Notes: generated by a model from the sequence alone, not told the origin. Numbered from the stretch's first letter, positions 20,575-30,333 are shown. The stretch: 64,000 nucleotides of DNA from Azorinus chamasolen (GCA_963576725.1 OY755241.1:25332449-25396448), one strand, 5' to 3'. Translations and numbers: made by a program.

Positions 20575-21533
20575 TTACTTGTTTCTAAACCAAAAGTAAG
20601 CCCCAAGGGCTCCGACTACCCCTACTGGCAAAGCATATTTCAGACATTTCTTGAATAAGTTGTATCTTTCCTCTGTCTCCCCATTGGCCTCTGTGAGATT
20701 GTCTGTCATATTGACTTCTTCTAGTACCTCATTGTCGTTGATATCAAGTATTGTAGCCAGGTGACTTTCCCTTTCGTTGTAATCTGCTGGTGTGTGTATG
20801 TCTGTACCATCATTTTTCATCTTCTCCACATCATCGCATCTGGATGGGTTGATTGTGACAAGTTCATCGTTTAGGTCAACTTTGTAGGGACGGGTGACTT
20901 TAATTTCTTCAGAACGATCAAACACAAACTCGGGGCATTTCACAGTGTTGTCAACAACCCCCTCGTCTTCACCCTTCTCTTCGCCACCATTGCTGTCTTC
21001 ATGAACGAATTTGCTTTCGTCGTCAACTTTGATCTCATCTAGTTTTGCACCTTCATTGACATTTTCTGTGAGAACTTTGATTCGTTTCCTTGGAATATCA
21101 GCCGTTGTATCGACTATATCATGTCTGCAAATAACGACGCACATTTTCTCAAACCGCCCAAACACCTTCTCATGACTCAGTGGCTCACGCTTGCACGTGC
21201 ATCTGTCTGTTCCGTTGGTAACTTGTATTACTTTGTCTTTCATCTCAACGACTGGTTTCATAACTTCCTCTTTATCAGTTTTCTTTTCATCTTTCTTTGT
21301 GTCATTTTTCTTGTTTTCGTCCTTCTTTTCTGTCTTCTTTCCTGTCTTCTTCGCGTGTTTTTTGCGGAGACATACTTCAGTTTCGTCCTGAGAGAAGTCA
21401 GGTTTCGTCGCCTTTGGTGGACTGCGCATTCTGCATGTCACTCTTCCCCCGGCGGTAAAGTATTCGACCTTGTGACATTCTTCTTCAGGTATATCTTCCC
21501 CTTCCATGTCCCAGCCTCTAGGTGTTGGTTTAA
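20575..21533 (-). CDS. Unrecognised tail-anchored protein, last coding exon (318 codons plus stop)
   Basis: Reads from an acceptor (TTATTACACAG) at 21533 to the TAA at 20575-20577. It joins the previous exon in phase 1 (T + TT = Phe). Contents in order: KPTPRGWDMEGED; a Lys-rich stretch (RKKHAKKTGKKTEKKDENKK); a Cys cluster CTCKREPL...CVVICRHD; a long acidic region; and a hydrophobic segment KYALPVGVVGALGAYFWF four residues from the C-terminus (RNK end), typical of a tail anchor or single-pass anchor. The frame also runs open upstream of the acceptor for 34 codons, which I treat as intron. I do not recognise the family; a low-complexity charged cytosolic region with a membrane tail is all that can be said. 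Confidence 0.8.
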
Positions 21534-22063
21534 CTGTGTAATAAACAATTGTTCCATAAATAATTATCGTAGCTTCGTTGTGTAATGGAAATAGGTTACA
21601 CAAATAATTACCGGGGCTTAACTGTGTAAAAGACAAAAGTAACGCAAATTAATTCCTAATTTGGACGTGTAATGGATAATGTTAAACAAGTGACTACCAA
21701 GATAATCAATAAATGATTACTTTATTGAATTATGGCATGGACAATGGTTATACAACTATACAAGTGATTATGATACTTTAATTGTGTAACGAACAAAGTT
21801 TACACAGACTACCATATCACCACCAGAGAAATGGATAAGGGGCAAAATACTTAAATGACCATTTCTACATCAACCACTATGATTTTATTACTATTTAGAA
21901 TTGTTTTCGTCGGCAAAAAGTGTCGTTTGCTTCAAGATTCAGTGGATATTCTTTCAATGTATTTTCAAAAGCATAAAAACAACAATAATTGTGGGTTTTT
22001 TATTTCACTTTCTATTTTCTTTCAGTCTTTAGTAAGAATGGAACATATCTAACTTGCTCTTAC

Positions 22064-22293
22064 ATGTTGATAAATTGGGAGTCTTGACAGAAATGTTAAC
22101 TGGACTTCCGGTTCTCGTGAGCCATCCCTTGAGCTCTCTCATCCTGACTTCCGGTTCATCGTAGTTTATCTGGATCATGACTGGCACGTGCCCCAGACGT
22201 AACACTCTCTCAAAGTCTTCCACGTGAAGCATACGCTGATCCTTGACACGTAGAACCATCAGTTTGTATCGCATCACGCAGTTCCTTGGCAAT
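22064..22293 (-). CDS. Unrecognised tail-anchored protein, middle coding exon
   Basis: Acceptor TATATCCCAG at 22295-22294 and donor GTAAGAG after 22064. It completes a Gly codon from the preceding exon (GG + A) and encodes 76 residues beginning LPRNCVMRYKLMVLRVKDQR and ending SVKTPNLST, then one base. Mixed hydrophobic/charged pattern compatible with a folded alpha/beta region (KLMVLRV, VPVMIQINYD). Phase agreement at both junctions and conserved GT-AG sites are the main support. No known domain identified. Confidence 0.78.
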
Positions 22294-22399
22294 CTGGGAT
22301 ATAAAAACAACTTAATTCAAGCAACACATATATACAACGACCACTTTTTTTTTTTTAAAGTCTAACTCGGAGTTTGTTAGGTTGTAGCTTACAGTTGAT

Positions 22400-22610
22400 T
22401 AGAAGTAGATACACGTAGCTCCTCTTGTACATTTAGCATGCAGAGCAAATTATTTTTACAGAATGTTTCACCTACTACATTTTCAAAATGCAAGCTTTAA
22501 TCAATTTGTCTACCAAAACTGCAATCAGGGTGTCAAACAGTTTGGATCCTGATAAAACGCCAAGTCACTCGGTGCTCATAATGTTCACACTCTTGTATGA
22601 GTATTCTTGA
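22400..22610 (+). mobile_element. Family C-prime element, right side decayed
   Basis: CACCTACTACATTTTCAAAA then GTGTCAAACAGTTTGGATCC are the left half of the element seen complete at 29581-29794; the right palindrome arm is eroded. Confidence 0.55.
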
Positions 22611-22626
22611 AGAATATGGTTAACCA

Positions 22627-22804
22627 GGGTCCATGCTTATAAAACTTTTAGTTGAGTCTGAGTACATTCTCAAGCTTTTGATTGGTCAGATTTGAGCCTC
22701 TGACTCAAATCTGACCAATCAAAAGCTTGAGAACTAAAATCTGACCAATCAAAAGCTTGAGAACCAAACTCAGACTCAACTAAAAGCTTTATAAGCACGG
22801 ACCC
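22627..22804. mobile_element. Family I hairpin element with arm duplication
   Basis: GGGTCCATGCTTATAAAAC... and ...TTTATAAGCACGGACCC pair along almost the whole element. The right arm carries an extra copy of AATCTGACCAATCAAAAGCT, making the arms unequal. Lies in the intron of the tail-anchored gene. Confidence 0.8.
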
Positions 22805-23036
22805 AGTTTCCATTGTCTAATATCATTTCTTATCTATCACGATTCTCTATAATACTGTCTATAGTTTGGCTATCTTTTATTTATCACATTCTGTAATTTG
22901 ACAATTTACCAAAGTCCTCCGTCGTCCCACATCCCTGAATAAGTTTTCAAACAACTCGCCTGAGGCCGTGTCGTTTTAATTTTACTCTATTTCCCAGAAG
23001 GATTTATCGATACATTATTTCTTTTTTTAAACCTAC

Positions 23037-23224
23037 CCTATCTCCAGGAAGTACTGATTAAAGCCAATGTAGTTGACCAGTTGTGTCTCCTCAAGCCTCC
23101 AGTTGAGACTGATCTTATCCAACATGGTGGCAATAATCCGGACCTCTTCTGTCGCAGGTTCGAAACACGGCTTCGTAATCCGAACCACGACACGTACACA
23201 CTTGTTTGTATTGGTTGATGTCAT
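23037..23224 (-). CDS. Unrecognised tail-anchored protein, first coding exon
   Basis: Starts at ATG (23224-23222) directly after the acceptor TTTGTTGCAG and ends ATAGG before donor GTAGGT. Encodes 62 residues: MTSTNTNKCVRVVVRITKP at the N-terminus and LNWRLEETQLVNYIGFNQYF near its end. The Met is the first codon after the acceptor. Upstream in the same frame the 5' exon reads FCNGIFTALIIQ back to a TAA with no Met, so either this Met is the start or an unrecognised 5' exon feeds the frame. Assembled protein: 458 residues. Confidence 0.75.
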
Positions 23225-23245
23225 CTGCAACAAATGAACATAATA

Positions 23246-23463
23246 TTAAACATTTACCCCATAAATACGCCTTTGCAAACAGAGTAGATCCAGGTCAGGG
23301 TCTGCTCTGTTTGATTATAAAATTATATAGATATTAGTCTACACTTTATGTCCATGTCCAAAACTTCCTTGTCCATGTGCTAGTATACCCATTTTTCTAT
23401 TCAATCTCCTTTATGTCATTACATGTATTTCTTTCTTGACTGTTCGGGGAGAAAAGGGTTAAG
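23246..23463 (-). mobile_element. Family B2 element, centre deleted, inverted
   Basis: CCCCATAAATACGCCTTTGC, GCAAACAGAGTAGATCC and GGGTCTGCTCTGTTTG without the GGCTCC core, then GGAGAAAAGGGTTAA. Confidence 0.65.
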
Positions 23464-23587
23464 CAAACAGCTGTAGATAACCAGAGTGATGTTTTATCCA
23501 AATCTATTAATTCTCAACCAATCCCTTTCTCATTGGTTCTCATAAGAACCGCCTTCCCAATGCTATTCCAAGAGTACAAACGATATC

Positions 23588-23693
23588 GGACCCGAGGTCA
23601 TGAAACGTTTGATTGAGTCTGACCAATCAATTATTTGAGAATGATCTCAGACTCAGGCTCAAAAGTTTTATAACCCCGAACCCGGGTTTGTCG
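23588..23693. mobile_element. Family I2 palindrome with internal deletion
   Basis: GGACCCGAGGTCATGAAACG at one end, AAGTTTTATAACCCCGAACC at the other, with TTGAGTCTGACCAATCA and TGATCTCAGACTCAGGC inside. Confidence 0.6.
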
Positions 23694-23867
23694 GTGAATT
23701 TTAAAAGAAATATAGTGTTCTTATATTTATTCTTTACTCCTCATGTGTCAAGCAGTTTTTGTAACTTTCTACTTCATTTTAAAATACCGGACACGTGGGT
23801 AAACCAAACACAATGAAAGTGTCACTTTTTACTAAGCATTCTTAATCATTTGGATGCGGGATACTCC

Positions 23868-23950
23868 CGCACTGTCATTTGCAGACAGTATAGACCCAGA
23901 TCAGTGGGCTCCTAGAAGAGTCATCTGACCGGGTCCTAAAAATCCTTTAG
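23868..23950. mobile_element. Family H fragment
   Basis: CACTGTCATTTGCAGACAGT, AGACCCAGATCAGTGGGCTC and a decayed right arm followed by the H flank AAAAATCCTTTAGC. Confidence 0.55.
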
Positions 23951-24262
23951 CAAGTTTAAGCCTTTCACAGAACAGAACATTTTCTTTTATTTTGAAATGC
24001 ACAATGCAACATCATCATTATCCAATGTACATAGATTACATATTAAGTACATGTATTATGCATGCTTAGTGGACTAAGTTTAACACTGATGGTCTGGATC
24101 TGTTCCACTCTGATTATTCAGCGTGATAGGACTGAACGACTCTCATATACTGGGATTCACAGCTGTTTGCAAATAATATTTAGATCCAATCGGCAGATTA
24201 AAGGTTAGACTATATTCACTTATCAGTAGAAATCAATCATATTTAAGAGTAGATGCTCTTAC

Positions 24263-24469
24263 CTGTATAATGAGCGCGGTAAATATTCCGTTGCAGAAAC
24301 TGAATTCGGTGTTCTGACGATAACGTCGTTACCAATGTAATCTGCAACGTCATAACGTCGTCAAAATTTCCGACGTCCGTCATATCCGCTCGGCAATCTT
24401 CGGTAATTTCCGATTTCTGTAGATGGCCGAGATCTGACTCGAAATACTCGATGGAATCATAACATTCCT
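24263..24469 (-). other. Candidate 5' exon of the tail-anchored gene
   Basis: Bounded on the - strand by acceptor ACTAATTACAG and a strong donor CAG|GTAAGAG. One frame is open throughout (68 codons, ECYDSIEYFESDL...) but is out of phase with the next exon; the in-phase frame contains a TAA. It is therefore best read as 5' UTR, or as an exon with an internal alternative acceptor (ATCGTCAG at about 24324). Confidence 0.5.
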
Positions 24470-24669
24470 CTGTAATTAGTATATATGTTTATTTTCCAGT
24501 AACACAATCTGCAAGTAAACCTATACAAGCAACGAACCATAACTACCTGCCTCTTACCACTAAGCCAGAAAATGCCTGTTTATTGAAATGTTACTGAGGA
24601 GTTCGGAGTAATTTAAATTTAATTATGGTATATGAATAAGGGATGTCCATGTGTGTGTTGTCGTTTCTT

Positions 24670-24911
24670 TTAACCCTTTCCCTGTTCTATGTTTAGTCCA
24701 ATACCCATTGAATATTCATGAATAAAACAGTTATAATCAAATATGGAAGGTGGTGCATTGTAGCTATTTTAGAATGTAAAGACACGGATCTATTCAATTC
24801 CACTAGCAAACAGAGCAGACCCTGATCAGACGGCTCCTCTAGGAGCCGTCTGATCTGGGTATACTCTGTTTGCAAATGCGTGAACACACGTTCTATGAGG
24901 GTAAGGGTTAA
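24670..24911 (+). mobile_element. Family B1 TTAA element, complete
   Basis: TTAACCCTTTCCCTGTTCTA at the left, TATGAGGGTAAGGGTTAA at the right. Palindrome 24806-24873. The left arm reads CCCTGATC, the right GATCTGGG, leaving a mismatched A/T position recurrent in the family. Confidence 0.85.
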
Positions 24912-25133
24912 GCTTGGGGGAGGGGTATGTTAGTACTGTAGAAGACCGCCAAGTATACACTTTGTTATGCTTGTATCTGAAGACATACCTCGACTCATTA
25001 ATGTTTTGTTGTATAACAAGACATGGATCGACTCATATACGTTTTATTGTGATACATGACGTGAATAGATTCGTATAAGTTGTGTTGTATTGATGATGCT
25101 AAACGGCTTATGTATGTGTTGGTATTGTTTTAG

Positions 25134-25239
25134 ACTTGGCCAGACCGCTGAAACCAAGGACTATCGTGTGTTGCTGGGAGATTTCAACAGAAACATAGAC
25201 GACAACGAGCAACAAATCAACTTCTGCAACATAATGCTG
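25134..25239 (+). CDS. Serine protease homologue, second exon in window
   Basis: Acceptor TGTTTTAG and donor GTAAGG. The first A completes Glu from the previous exon; 35 codons follow (LGQTAETKDYRVLLGDFNRN ... INFCNIML), ending in phase 0. YRVLLGDFNRNIDDNEQQ matches the region after His57 in S1 proteases (usually RVxLGxHxxxxxE). The intron before it is about 7.6 kb and contains the opposite-strand tail-anchored gene. The sequence after the donor holds two decayed copies of the exon's last 25 bases (ATCGACCTCTGCAACATTAT near 25297), a local duplication around the splice site. Confidence 0.82.
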
Positions 25240-25482
25240 GTAAGGTTTTGCATTAACCAGCTTCAGCAACTTATTCGAGTTAGGCTTGCATATAATCGAC
25301 CTCTGCAACATTATTATTGTAAGGGCTTGTACAAATCATGTTCTGCAATATTGGTTGTTTCTAGTTTTAATGTATTGTCGCCATGTTATAAATGAATCAA
25401 CGCCTGGTTACCGTCGTAACACTGTTGTCGTCGTAGTTACAATTACTTGGGTACATACAAAATTTAACAAACTGTACCTTAC

Positions 25483-25906
25483 TTAACCATTTCCCTTTTC
25501 TATGATTATTCTAGATTTCAATACCTACTGAATATTCATGGACAAAATAGTTATAATGAAATATGGAAGATGGAATATTATAGCCATTTTAGAAAGAAAA
25601 GAAACAGAACTATCAAATTCATTAGCAAATAGAGCAGACCCTGATCAGACGGCTCCTATAGTATAGGAGCCGTCTGATCAGGGTCCATGCTTATAAAGCT
25701 TTTAGTTGAGTCTGAGTTTCGTTCTCAGGCTTTTGATTGGTCAGTTTTGAGTTCTCAAGCTTTTGATTGGTCAGATTTGAGCCAAAGGCTCAAATCTGAC
25801 CAATCAAATGCTTGAGAACGTTCTCAGACTCAACTAAAAGTTTTATAAGCATGGATCCTGGGTCTTCTCTGCAAATGTGTGAAAAGTGTATATGAAGGAA
25901 AGAGTT
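25483..25906 (+). mobile_element. Family B1 element interrupted by a family I hairpin
   Basis: Left TTAACCATTTCCC and flank typical of B1, palindrome 25623-25683, then family I (about 25682-25859), then the rest of B1 (TGGGTCTTCTCTGCAAATG, GAAGGAAAGAGTT). The right TTAA is mutated to GTTC. Confidence 0.75.
25682..25859. mobile_element. Family I hairpin nested in B1
   Basis: AGGGTCCATGCTTATAAAGC to TTTTATAAGCATGGATCC with about 75-nt arms; the left arm has a duplicated GAGTTCTCAAGCTTTTGATT block. It starts within the B1 arm, where both read CAGGGTC. Confidence 0.78.
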
Positions 25907-25979
25907 CACTCACCTCTTATCATGTTTTAACTCTGATACCGGACAATCATTACTTAGATTACCTAAGATTTTTTCGAAA

Positions 25980-26095
25980 AGTAAAATCTCTCTTAACCGG
26001 ACATTAAATTTAGTATAAATATCGGTCTTGGAGACAGGTGACAGCTTAATGCAGGGTGGAAGTCATGCAGAAAGCTCCTAGAGGAAACTCATAAA
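25980..26095. mobile_element. Left half of a family E element
   Basis: AGTAAAATCTCTCTTAACCG TIR and the left palindrome arm (GACAGGTGACAGCTTAATGC, AAAGCTCCTAGAGG), cut off where the 53-bp array begins. Confidence 0.65.
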
Positions 26096-26350
26096 CGCGA
26101 GTTCGACCAGAGTTAAAGTATGAACTGGACTAAAGTGTTATTTGTGAAAGCGAGATCGAAAATAGTTTAAGTATGAACTAGACTCAAGTGTTGTTTGTGA
26201 AGGCGAGTTCGATAATAGTTAAACTATGAACTAGACTCAAGTGTCGTTTTGTAAAAGTGAGTTCGATAATAGTTACAGTATGAACTAGACTCAAGTGCTG
26301 TTTGTGAAGGCGAGTTCGATAATAGTTAAAGTATGGATTGGACCAAAGTT
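26096..26350. repeat. 53-bp minisatellite, about 5 copies
   Basis: Unit GCGAGTTCGATAATAGTTAA plus AGTATGAACTAGACTCAAGTGTTGTTTGTGAAG, starting at the broken end of the E element. Confidence 0.88.
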
Positions 26351-26555
26351 ATTTGTAAGTGCAATTCCTATAAAGATTAAAGTATGAATTGTCCCAATAT
26401 TTATCGTTACATACTCGTGTTAAATGAACTTTCTCCATTGAACTTCATTGTCCCTCATCCGCATTTACATTTTATTGCATATACATGTACATTAAACACA
26501 TGTTAAAGACTATTTAATGTGATTTAATGACTAATGCGACAAAACACGCCGTAGT

Positions 26556-26615
26556 TAACACATTACCTCCTAGTGACGCATTTTGGCGTCTCTGTAAAAG
26601 TCACATTTGAAATGC
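26556..26615. mobile_element. Left end of a family D element
   Basis: TTAACACATTACCTCCTAGT and TGTAAAAGTCACATTTGAAA; the palindrome and right end are missing. Confidence 0.5.
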
Positions 26616-26686
26616 ATACAGCTGGGTAATGCTGCGTATTTCTGCGGAGACATTGTAGAAAAGCTGCCAATAAAACTAAAATGCCA

Positions 26687-26900
26687 TTAAACCTTTCGCT
26701 GTCAATGATGGATCTGTGATTACCTATGCAAACAGTTTGGATCCAGATGAGACGCAGAGTAACTCGGCGTCTCATCTGGATCCAAACTGTTTGTTACTGT
26801 TACTGTGCTTTTTAAACAAAACTGAAGAAAATCAAAATTATGGAATTTTGTAGCAGACGACAAAGTTAGCAGACGACAGACTTTTGCAGCGAAAGGGTTG
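26687..26900 (+). mobile_element. Family C TTAA element, complete
   Basis: TTAAACCTTTCGCTGTCAAT to TTGCAGCGAAAGGGTTGA (last TTAA mutated). Palindrome 26728-26793 is almost perfect: GCAAACAGTTTGGATCCAGA to GGATCCAAACTGTTTG. Confidence 0.82.
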
Positions 26901-27146
26901 ATAAAGTATTCATCGAGCCAGAAGTAGTTAGCAATGCACTCGATCAACATTTGAGCATATCTTATATTTTCACAGTTCTGTAAGAGTTAGTAGGTTACAG
27001 AAGTGTCGATTAAACGGCAACTCAGTTCGCAGAATTGTTGAGGTACTTTTAATCGCGCAATTTGAAGAGACTCGCGTGTCAACTTGTTGGCGCGAATATG
27101 TATCCATAGTATTGTGATTACTCGTATCTGTCGTATGTATTTTCAG

Positions 27147-27321
27147 CACCCCGACTATGATAGTACGACTAAGGAAAACAACGTAGCTGTGGTCCGGCTT
27201 ACAAGGGGCGCTGCTCTGACAAGAGACAACATTGAACTGGTACCCAGGGTTCAGTTCAATCCAATTCCAGACGCCGACTTGCAGGCCGCAGATTGCTTCC
27301 TGTCCGGTTACGGAGAAGACG
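27147..27321 (+). CDS. Serine protease homologue, exon with mutated Asp102
   Basis: Acceptor TATTTTCAG and donor GTAATG; enters in phase 0 and leaves one base. Encodes HPDYDSTTKENNVAVVRLTR and ends CFLSGYGEDG. In active S1 proteases the middle motif is NDIAL(L/I)(R/K)L with catalytic Asp102; here it is NNVAVVRL, so Asp is replaced by Asn. DCFLSGYGEDG corresponds to the conserved C-x-x-(S/T)GWG turn. The donor lies only 20 bp from a family G element insertion (TTAA at 27341). Confidence 0.85.
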
Positions 27322-27340
27322 GTAATGACTTGGACCTCTC

Positions 27341-29439
27341 TTAACCCTTTCGGCGCCAAATTTCTAATTATCGTCTGCAATCGAAGTTTGTTAAATCATT
27401 CAGTAAAATAAGCAAATGATATAAATAAATGCAAGTTTCAAAGGAATAAAGTACGTATCAGGCACGTACCCAGGTGGGGGCTCGGGGGCCCGGGCCCCCC
27501 AGCTGGCTGCCAAGATAGCATTTTTATTAATGGGCCCCTTTTTAGTTTTCCCTACCGTTTTGAAATTTACCATGGCAAATTTTTAGTGACCGATATTTTC
27601 CTCCCTAGGGGAGATTATCTGTTAGTTCTCTACACAGACAGACCACCTTTAGCACGCTGTCATGCTGTGATACACGCTTGGACTATTTTGGTATGGACCA
27701 ATCAGGGTAATCACCAGGGGAGAACCCCCGAATCACGTAATCACGAGTTGGTTCCGGTTTTCGCTGTACTTGAGTTTAGCAAATAAATTGTTCAGGAACC
27801 AGTCGTGACAAAATGCAAATTGCTATGTTGTCCACAAATACTACATGTGGCCCGTAAATTACTCAAGCGTGGAGACAATGTCGCAGAACGAGGGGACGGG
27901 GTGACATATCAAGACGCCAAGCAGTATGCACTTCGACCGATAAACGTTTTACTGTATTGATCAATAACTAGTAATGAAAGAATAACTCCGAACATTCTTA
28001 ATGATAAAAAAGTATGAATGATTCGTCACCAGACCGATTGTACTGAATCAGTCGAGGTTTGTTAACTTTTTCTTGGATTTTTTTTTTGTAAAATGAGATT
28101 GTCCTAAAAAATAGGTGAAAACACACCTTTTGGCCATTGGGAATATAGCCAAATAAAAAAAACCTGAAACTTTTATTGTAAAATAAGATAAAAATGGAAT
28201 ATATTTTTCATTGTACATGTATACATATTTCTGTTATAACCAGGTGAGCGATTAAGGGCCATCATGATCCCCGTGTTAAACTGTTACATTTAATGTTTGT
28301 AGTTTTGATCAGGGTTGTTTTCACATTTAGAAGAAAGAACTAGTGTAATGCTATGGTTAGTTGAGTGTATATTTACTTGGATATTTTGCTTTTTTTTATA
28401 TATATATTATTTGGTAATGTTCAGAAAAAACAACAAAATAATCTATGTATTTACATTTCAGTTATTTATGCTTACAGAAAATCTTTTTTTTCCCTTTACC
28501 CAATCTTGAAAATAATAGTTTTTAGCCATATTGCATAAAATCAATTAATTTTGAAAATTCAAAAGGATTTTCATTATGATCAATGAATAAAAGAACGGTC
28601 ATTTTCTTTTAAAAGTAAATATATTTATATAGAAAACTGATATACTTATGTTTTCTTATTTTAATAAATAAATGGAGATGATTTTCAAAAAAATGTTTTC
28701 TTTATTACTTTTAATTGTGTTCTTGCCAATCTTGGTAGATCAACATGCATGTCCTTAAATAAAGACATAAGCAGATGTTAGTTCTGAGATTAATAATGCC
28801 GAGTCTGTCCATAGCATTTTTTTCTAAATCATGATCAAATGTCTGTCTGTTTGTCAAAGGCAAAACTTTAATCATATACATCTGTCTGCCTGTCTGTCAA
28901 TGGCAAAAGTATCTAGTCATGATCACATGTCTGTCTGTCAATGGCATAAAACTTTAACCAAGATCACGTCTGCCAATGAAAAAAAGGCATGATCACATGT
29001 CCGTCTGTCTGTCTGTCAATGGCAAAACACTTTAGCCTTGATCACAACTTTTGTGTTAGGATGATTTGTACGAAGTCCATACATTGAAACATTGGTGATC
29101 ATTTATCATGTATTAAGTCTCTGCACCTAAACCCAGGTGTAAAAGGAGCCGATTTCATATATTATAACATAAAATTATATATTGATAGAGTGATCCAGAT
29201 AGAAGGAAATTGCACAATTCAATTCGGCATACCAAAAAAAAAATTCGGCTACTGGGAGGGGACACCCTCCCGTACCCTCCTCAACTCGGCCCCCAGACAA
29301 AAAATTCTGGGTACGGCCCTGCGTATATAGAAATAGAGATTGAGACAAATAGTGAAGTCCCTGATCAGACGCCGCCTTGATCTGGGACTGCACTATTTGT
29401 CGTGGTGCATTTATGCGACTGTGGCGGTGAAAGGGTTAA
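27341..29439 (+). mobile_element. Family G TTAA element carrying a 1.86-kb insertion
   Basis: TTAACCCTTTCGGCGCCAAA left and GGCGGTGAAAGGGTTAA right. Without the insertion it would be about 231 bp, like the other G copies. Its palindrome (29346-29401) has lost the central GGCGGC loop. The left end sits 20 bp inside the protease intron. Confidence 0.82.
27459..29321. mobile_element. 1863-bp insertion with CAGGSMCGTACCCAG ends and CGTAT duplication
   Basis: Ends CAGGCACGTACCCAG and CTGGGTACGGCCCTG are imperfect 15-bp inverted repeats. CGTAT occurs at 27454-27458 and 29322-29326, and joining the flanks restores the family G sequence. Inside: a C/G-rich start (CGGGCCCCCC), an AT-rich body without a credible ORF, a relic of the pearl-type 3' end (GGTGAGCGATTAAGGGCC near 28245) and short GTCTGTCTGTCAATGGC repeats at about 28845-29040. 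DNA-transposon-like and non-autonomous; superfamily not determined. Confidence 0.7.
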
Positions 29440-29500
29440 TCATTTATTTCATGAATATTCATGTAAGAAATAAAACACATCATGAATATTAATGAGGTGA
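29436..29500 (+). mobile_element. Left end of a B2 element sharing TTAA with G
   Basis: TTAATCATTTATTTCATGAA and ATTCATGTAAGAAATAAAAC, starting in the right TTAA of the G element. Confidence 0.6.
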
Positions 29501-29580
29501 AGTTTTATAAAGGCTTACCCGGATACAGGAAATATTTGCAGAAGCTGTATGATTAGGTATACTTTTTTCATTGCAAAATA

Positions 29581-29794
29581 TTAACCTTTAGCCTGCTGAG
29601 CAAATTATTTGTATCGAATGTTTCACCTACTACATTTTCAAAATTCAGGCTATAATCAATTTTTCTACCAAAATTCAATTAGGTTGTCAAACAGTTTGGA
29701 TCTTGATGAGATGCCGAGTTACTCGGCGTCTCATCTGGATCCAAACTGTTTGCATAGATGTTCACTCATCCGCCCATAGCAGGCTAAAGGTTAA
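29581..29794 (+). mobile_element. Family C-prime TTAA element, complete
   Basis: Perfect 17-bp inverted ends TTAACCTTTAGCCTGCT / AGCAGGCTAAAGGTTAA. Palindrome 29688-29752 (CAAACAGTTTGGATC ... GATCCAAACTGTTTG, centre CCGAGTTACTCGG). Same palindrome as C but quite different flanks. Confidence 0.85.
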
Positions 29795-29825
29795 TCAAAA
29801 TGTATTCACAGCACTGTTTAAATAA

Positions 29826-29965
29826 ATAAGCGTACTCAGATACTAGAATCGTCATTTCTCCACATTTCTCGAAGAGATGATTCTAAAGAATGGTCACAAT
29901 ATCAGACTTAGTGGAAGAATAAAGGTTATTCTTGAAAATGTTTTAATTTACGTATCTTATCTGAA
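29826..29965 (+). mobile_element. Family A element, left arm deleted
   Basis: GCGTACTCAGATACTAGAAT flank, then CTCGAAGAGATGATTCTAAA and GAATGGTCACAATATC, then the typical TTTTAATTTACG right flank. Confidence 0.65.
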
Positions 29966-30109
29966 TATCTGAATATTCATAGTGGATGGTGTCATGCATA
30001 AATATTCATCGAGCAAATTTGTCTGATAGAGACACGTACCTCCTTTTAAATACTCCATAATGTCAATGAATCAGGCGGGTACTCTATCAACACTCGACTG
30101 TATACATAT

Positions 30110-30333
30110 ACAATAGAACTCCTCTAATGCGACCATTTAATGAATAAACATACATGTCTTTACAAGCAGGTGGTTGCTAAATGCAGGACGAAAGTTATGC
30201 AGAAAGCTCCTATAGGAGCTTTATCAAAATGTGATATTTACAGAGGCGCCAAAATGCGTCACTAGGAGGGAATGTGTTAAGCGGCCATTCATTTATTGAA
30301 CATAGGAGTCTTAAATAGGAGAGATTTTACTGT
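30110..30333. mobile_element. Chimeric E/D element
   Basis: Left E end (AGAACTCCTCTAATGCGACC) and E left palindrome arm up to GCTCCTATAGGAGCTTT, then the right flank and right end of a D element (GGCGCCAAAATGCG, GAGGGAATGTGTTAA), then E right-end sequence to GATTTTACTG. It looks like D inserted in E followed by a deletion that fused the two palindromes. Confidence 0.65.

Noticed and set aside
21534..21636. Upstream extension of the long - strand frame (MSFTQLSPGNYL...)
   Set aside because: A phase-matching acceptor at 21533 joins the upstream exons; the extension is intron.
27586..27786. 66-codon frame inside the 1.86-kb insertion as a transposase remnant
   Set aside because: No recognisable motif, and short enough to occur by chance.
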